Shown piece after piece: positions 5,908 to 7,917 of a stretch of 7,917 nucleotides of DNA. This DNA comes from Clostridia bacterium. Its GTDB lineage: Bacteria; Bacillota_A; Clostridia; Christensenellales; Borkfalkiaceae. The stretch's first letter is position 1; each line of letters begins with the position of its first letter. The stretch is from NCBI GenBank assembly GCA_017399665.1, contig JAFQBR010000133.1:1-7917 (forward strand), read 5' to 3'. The translations under genes were made by a program, and so were the position numbers. The notes under the pieces were generated by a model that was not told the DNA's origin, ran no database searches, and worked only from the letters and a program-made list of their open reading frames with translations.

Positions 5908-6662
5908 AATCATATAAAGTAGATAAGCTTGCAGTTGAAATTTATGAAAACAGAGTGCTTATGGGCGAGGCTGCTGCAAGAGACATTAAGGAAAAAATTG
6001 CAGAGCTTTTAAAGTCAAAAAGAGAAATAAATATGATATTCGCCGCGGCCCCCTCACAAAACGACGTGCTTAAGGCGTTGGCAGAGGATAAGGAAATCGA
6101 GTGGAATCGCGTTAATGCTTACCATATGGATGAATATATCGGTCTTGATAAAAACGCACCCCAATGCTTTGGCAACTTTTTAAAAGATCATATTTTTGGG
6201 TTAGCACCCTTTAAAAGTGTTAACTATATAGACGTTACCGCAATCGATCCCGAGGCAGAGGCTGAAAGATACGGTAAAATTTTGAATCAAAATCCCACCG
6301 ATATAGTCGTTATGGGCATTGGCGAAAACGGTCATATTGCGTTTAACGATCCACCCGTTGCAGATTTTAATGATAAAAGAACGGTTAAACCCGTAAAGCT
6401 TGATGAAAAGTGCCGTCAGCAACAGGTTAACGACGGTTGCTTTGAAAGTATCGAAAAAGTACCCACTCACGCAATCACCTTAACCGTACCCACTCTTGTA
6501 CGCGCGCCCTATCTATTCTGCATAGTTCCCGCGCCTACAAAGGCAAACGCAGTATATGAAACCTTGAACGGGAGTATAGACGAGCACTGTCCTGCAAGCA
6601 TATTAAGAAAGCATGACTGCGCAAAACTATACTTGGATAACGAGAGCTCAAAATTATTATGA
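5904..6662 (+). CDS. nagB: Glucosamine-6-phosphate deaminase-like protein (NagB family)
   Basis: The 252 residues fit NagB (about 240-270). The known reaction is glucosamine-6-phosphate to fructose-6-phosphate plus ammonia in the cytosol. YHMDEYIGL (73-81) contains D76, the counterpart of the catalytic Asp72 of E. coli NagB. GIGENGHIAFNDPP (138-151) gives H144, the counterpart of His143; N142 stands where E. coli has Asp141, and D149 where it has Glu148. The phosphate-binding end VPAPTKANAV (208-217) is recognisable with K213. The usual N-terminal PTG-TP loop appears as AAAPSQ (47-52), so this is a divergent branch. Translation starts in an ATGA overlap with the barrel gene, with AAAGGAG at 5892-5898. 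Being immediately followed by a NagA-type deacetylase strongly supports an amino-sugar-phosphate substrate. Other NagB-fold options, such as galactosamine-6-phosphate isomerase or a lactonase-like enzyme, remain open. Confidence 0.85.
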   Translation: MKSYKVDKLAVEIYENRVLMGEAAARDIKEKIAELLKSKREINMIFAAAPSQNDVLKALAEDKEIEWNRVNAYHMDEYIGLDKNAPQCFGNFLKDHIFGLAPFKSVNYIDVTAIDPEAEAERYGKILNQNPTDIVVMGIGENGHIAFNDPPVADFNDKRTVKPVKLDEKCRQQQVNDGCFESIEKVPTHAITLTVPTLVRAPYLFCIVPAPTKANAVYETLNGSIDEHCPASILRKHDCAKLYLDNESSKLL

Positions 6663-7804
6663 TACGCATAAAGAGTGATAAAATTATTATAAACGAAAGC
6701 CTTTACGACGGTTACCTTTACGTTCAAAACGGAAAAATAGAAAAGGTGAGTAAAGAATGTGAGAATGCCGATAAATGCTATGATTTTACAGGCAAATACG
6801 TAAGCGCAGGATTTATCGACGTTCACACGCACGGCGCAGGCGGTTACGCCTTTATAAACAGTGACGTAGAGGCGGTTATTAAGGGTTGCGACTTTCATTT
6901 AGCTCACGGAACTACAAGCATACTTCCCACAATTTCAGCAGGGGAGTTTGCCACTATGAAGAATGCCGTTATAAACGTTCACAATGCAATAGGCAAAACA
7001 AAGGGGAACATTTTGGGTGCGCATTTGGAAGGACCTTATCTTTCTAGCAAGCAAGCAGGTGCGCAGTGTCCGCTGTTTATAACACCGCCCGTAAAAGAGG
7101 ACTATCAAGGCTTAATTGAGGAATACGGTGAATCTATTGCGCGTTGGACTTACGCACCCGAAAATGATGAGGGTGGTGAGTTTTGTAAATATCTTACCAA
7201 GCATAATATTATTGCTTCTGCTGGGCATACCGACGCTAAATATAAAGATATGCAGGTTGCGATTGATAACGGTTGCAATCTAATCACTCATCTATATTCT
7301 TGTACCTCTACCGTAACAAGAGATCACGGCTTTCGCTCTCTTGGCGTAATAGAGAGCGCATATTTAAGAGATGAGCTTTACGTTGAAATTATAGCAGACG
7401 GCAAGCACTTGCCTCCCGATTTAATTAAAATGATAATTAAAATTAAGGGAACTGATAAAGTTATGCTTATTACCGACAGTCTTGAAATTGCAGGAACGGA
7501 TATAAAGTCGGGCGTAATGAGCGGAACTGAATTTATCGTTGAGGACGGAGTATGTAAGCTTAAGGATAGAAGTGCCTTTGCAGGAAGCGTAGCAACTGCT
7601 GATATGCTTATACGAACACTAGTGAAATCTTGCGGGTTTGATATTCCCGTTGCTGTAAAAATGTTAACCGAAGTACCTGCAAAGGTTTTGGGTGTAAATA
7701 AGGGCGTTATTGCAAGCGGAAAGGATGCCGATATTGTAGTATTTGATGAAAATATAAACCTTACAGAGGTTTTTGTTGGCGGACAAGCGCAATTATTAGA
7801 TTGA
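6659..7804 (+). CDS. nagA: N-acetylglucosamine-6-phosphate deacetylase (NagA family)
   Basis: The 381 residues match the family's usual 370-400. It is an amidohydrolase that removes acetate from N-acetylglucosamine-6-phosphate, giving the substrate of NagB. The barrel motifs appear in order: HTHG (H56, H58), HLEGPY (E124 as metal ligand), SAGHT (H190), ITHLYS (H211), ADGKH (D247, H250) and ITDS with D273 as the catalytic acid/base; KDADIVVFD (355-363) closes the small beta-sandwich. THLYS and TDSLEIAGT replace the THLFNAM and TDAM forms of E. coli NagA, so it belongs to a side branch that is common in clostridia as far as I recall. Translation begins in an ATGA overlap with the previous stop, with no good ribosome binding site, so it is probably translationally coupled. 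It is the last gene; a terminator follows 57 bp later. Confidence 0.92.
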   Translation: MIRIKSDKIIINESLYDGYLYVQNGKIEKVSKECENADKCYDFTGKYVSAGFIDVHTHGAGGYAFINSDVEAVIKGCDFHLAHGTTSILPTISAGEFATMKNAVINVHNAIGKTKGNILGAHLEGPYLSSKQAGAQCPLFITPPVKEDYQGLIEEYGESIARWTYAPENDEGGEFCKYLTKHNIIASAGHTDAKYKDMQVAIDNGCNLITHLYSCTSTVTRDHGFRSLGVIESAYLRDELYVEIIADGKHLPPDLIKMIIKIKGTDKVMLITDSLEIAGTDIKSGVMSGTEFIVEDGVCKLKDRSAFAGSVATADMLIRTLVKSCGFDIPVAVKMLTEVPAKVLGVNKGVIASGKDADIVVFDENINLTEVFVGGQAQLLD

Positions 7805-7837
7805 TAGGCAACTTATTTTTGCATTGAACGAGGCGTT

Positions 7838-7917
7838 TTTAGTTTTTGTGCATTTTTACACAAAAAAACCGCCTAAATTTAGGCGGTTTTTTTGTGTAAA
7901 AATGCACAAAAACTAAA
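7838..7917. repeat. Perfect 80-bp palindrome ending at the window edge
   Basis: Every base from 7838 to 7877 pairs with 7917 down to 7878, 40 pairs without a mismatch and no spacer. The middle 32 bp is the operon terminator; the outer 24 bp on each side are also mirror copies, which terminators do not normally show. It may be a true long palindrome or an assembly fold-back at a contig end. Confidence 0.85.
7862..7893 (+). terminator. Strong Rho-independent terminator of the operon
   Basis: CCGCCTA and TAGGCGG (7869-7875 and 7880-7886, closed by an AAATTT centre) form a GC-rich stem preceded by seven A and followed by seven T residues. It is symmetric, so it can work in both directions. It lies 57 bp after the NagA-type stop codon and marks the end of the six-gene operon. 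Confidence 0.88.

Noticed and set aside
6201..6898. Minus-strand open frames opposite the nagB/nagA genes
   Set aside because: They lie opposite clear NagB and NagA motifs, have no ribosome binding sites and show no recognisable domain; they are shadows of the plus-strand coding sequence.
1..7917. CRISPR array, tRNA/rRNA, insertion sequence or phage attachment site
   Set aside because: No regularly spaced repeats, cloverleaf, transposase motifs or terminal inverted repeats flanked by target duplications were seen; the only large inverted repeat (7838-7917) has no spacer and no encoded transposase.

Overview
The window is AT-rich bacterial DNA with strong AGGAG-type ribosome binding sites, short gene spacing and ATGA overlaps. 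This is typical of a low-GC Gram-positive (Firmicutes, probably an uncultured, perhaps gut-associated, clostridium). The taxonomic placement is inference from composition and protein style; no marker gene is present.

Layout: (1) 1-525, the 3' end of an unrecognised plus-strand gene. (2) 526-1065, a gene-free, very AT-rich stretch holding three terminator-like hairpins and a diverged 21-nt direct repeat. (3) 1066-1875, a minus-strand AraC-type regulator (cupin plus double HTH). (4) 1876-2059, a compact divergent regulatory region with overlapping promoters and three TTGCAA sites. (5) 2060-7804, a plus-strand six-gene operon: three different Gfo/Idh/MocA NAD(P)-dependent oxidoreductases, a xylose-isomerase-like TIM-barrel protein, a NagB-type glucosamine-6-phosphate deaminase and a NagA-type N-acetylglucosamine-6-phosphate deacetylase. 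(6) 7805-7917, a GC-rich terminator embedded in a perfect 80-bp palindrome that runs exactly to the window end.

How the genes may work together: NagA and NagB would turn N-acetylglucosamine-6-phosphate into fructose-6-phosphate, acetate and ammonia. The three oxidoreductases and the TIM-barrel protein are co-transcribed upstream of this ending. They are the enzyme classes that oxidise sugar hydroxyls to keto-sugars and then isomerise, epimerise or eliminate. The simplest reading is an inducible catabolic operon in which an unusual amino sugar or N-acetylhexosaminide is processed by redox/isomerase chemistry and fed into the Nag pathway, with the AraC protein as local regulator. The substrate cannot be read from the sequence. 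No transporter, sugar kinase or classical glycoside hydrolase lies inside the window.
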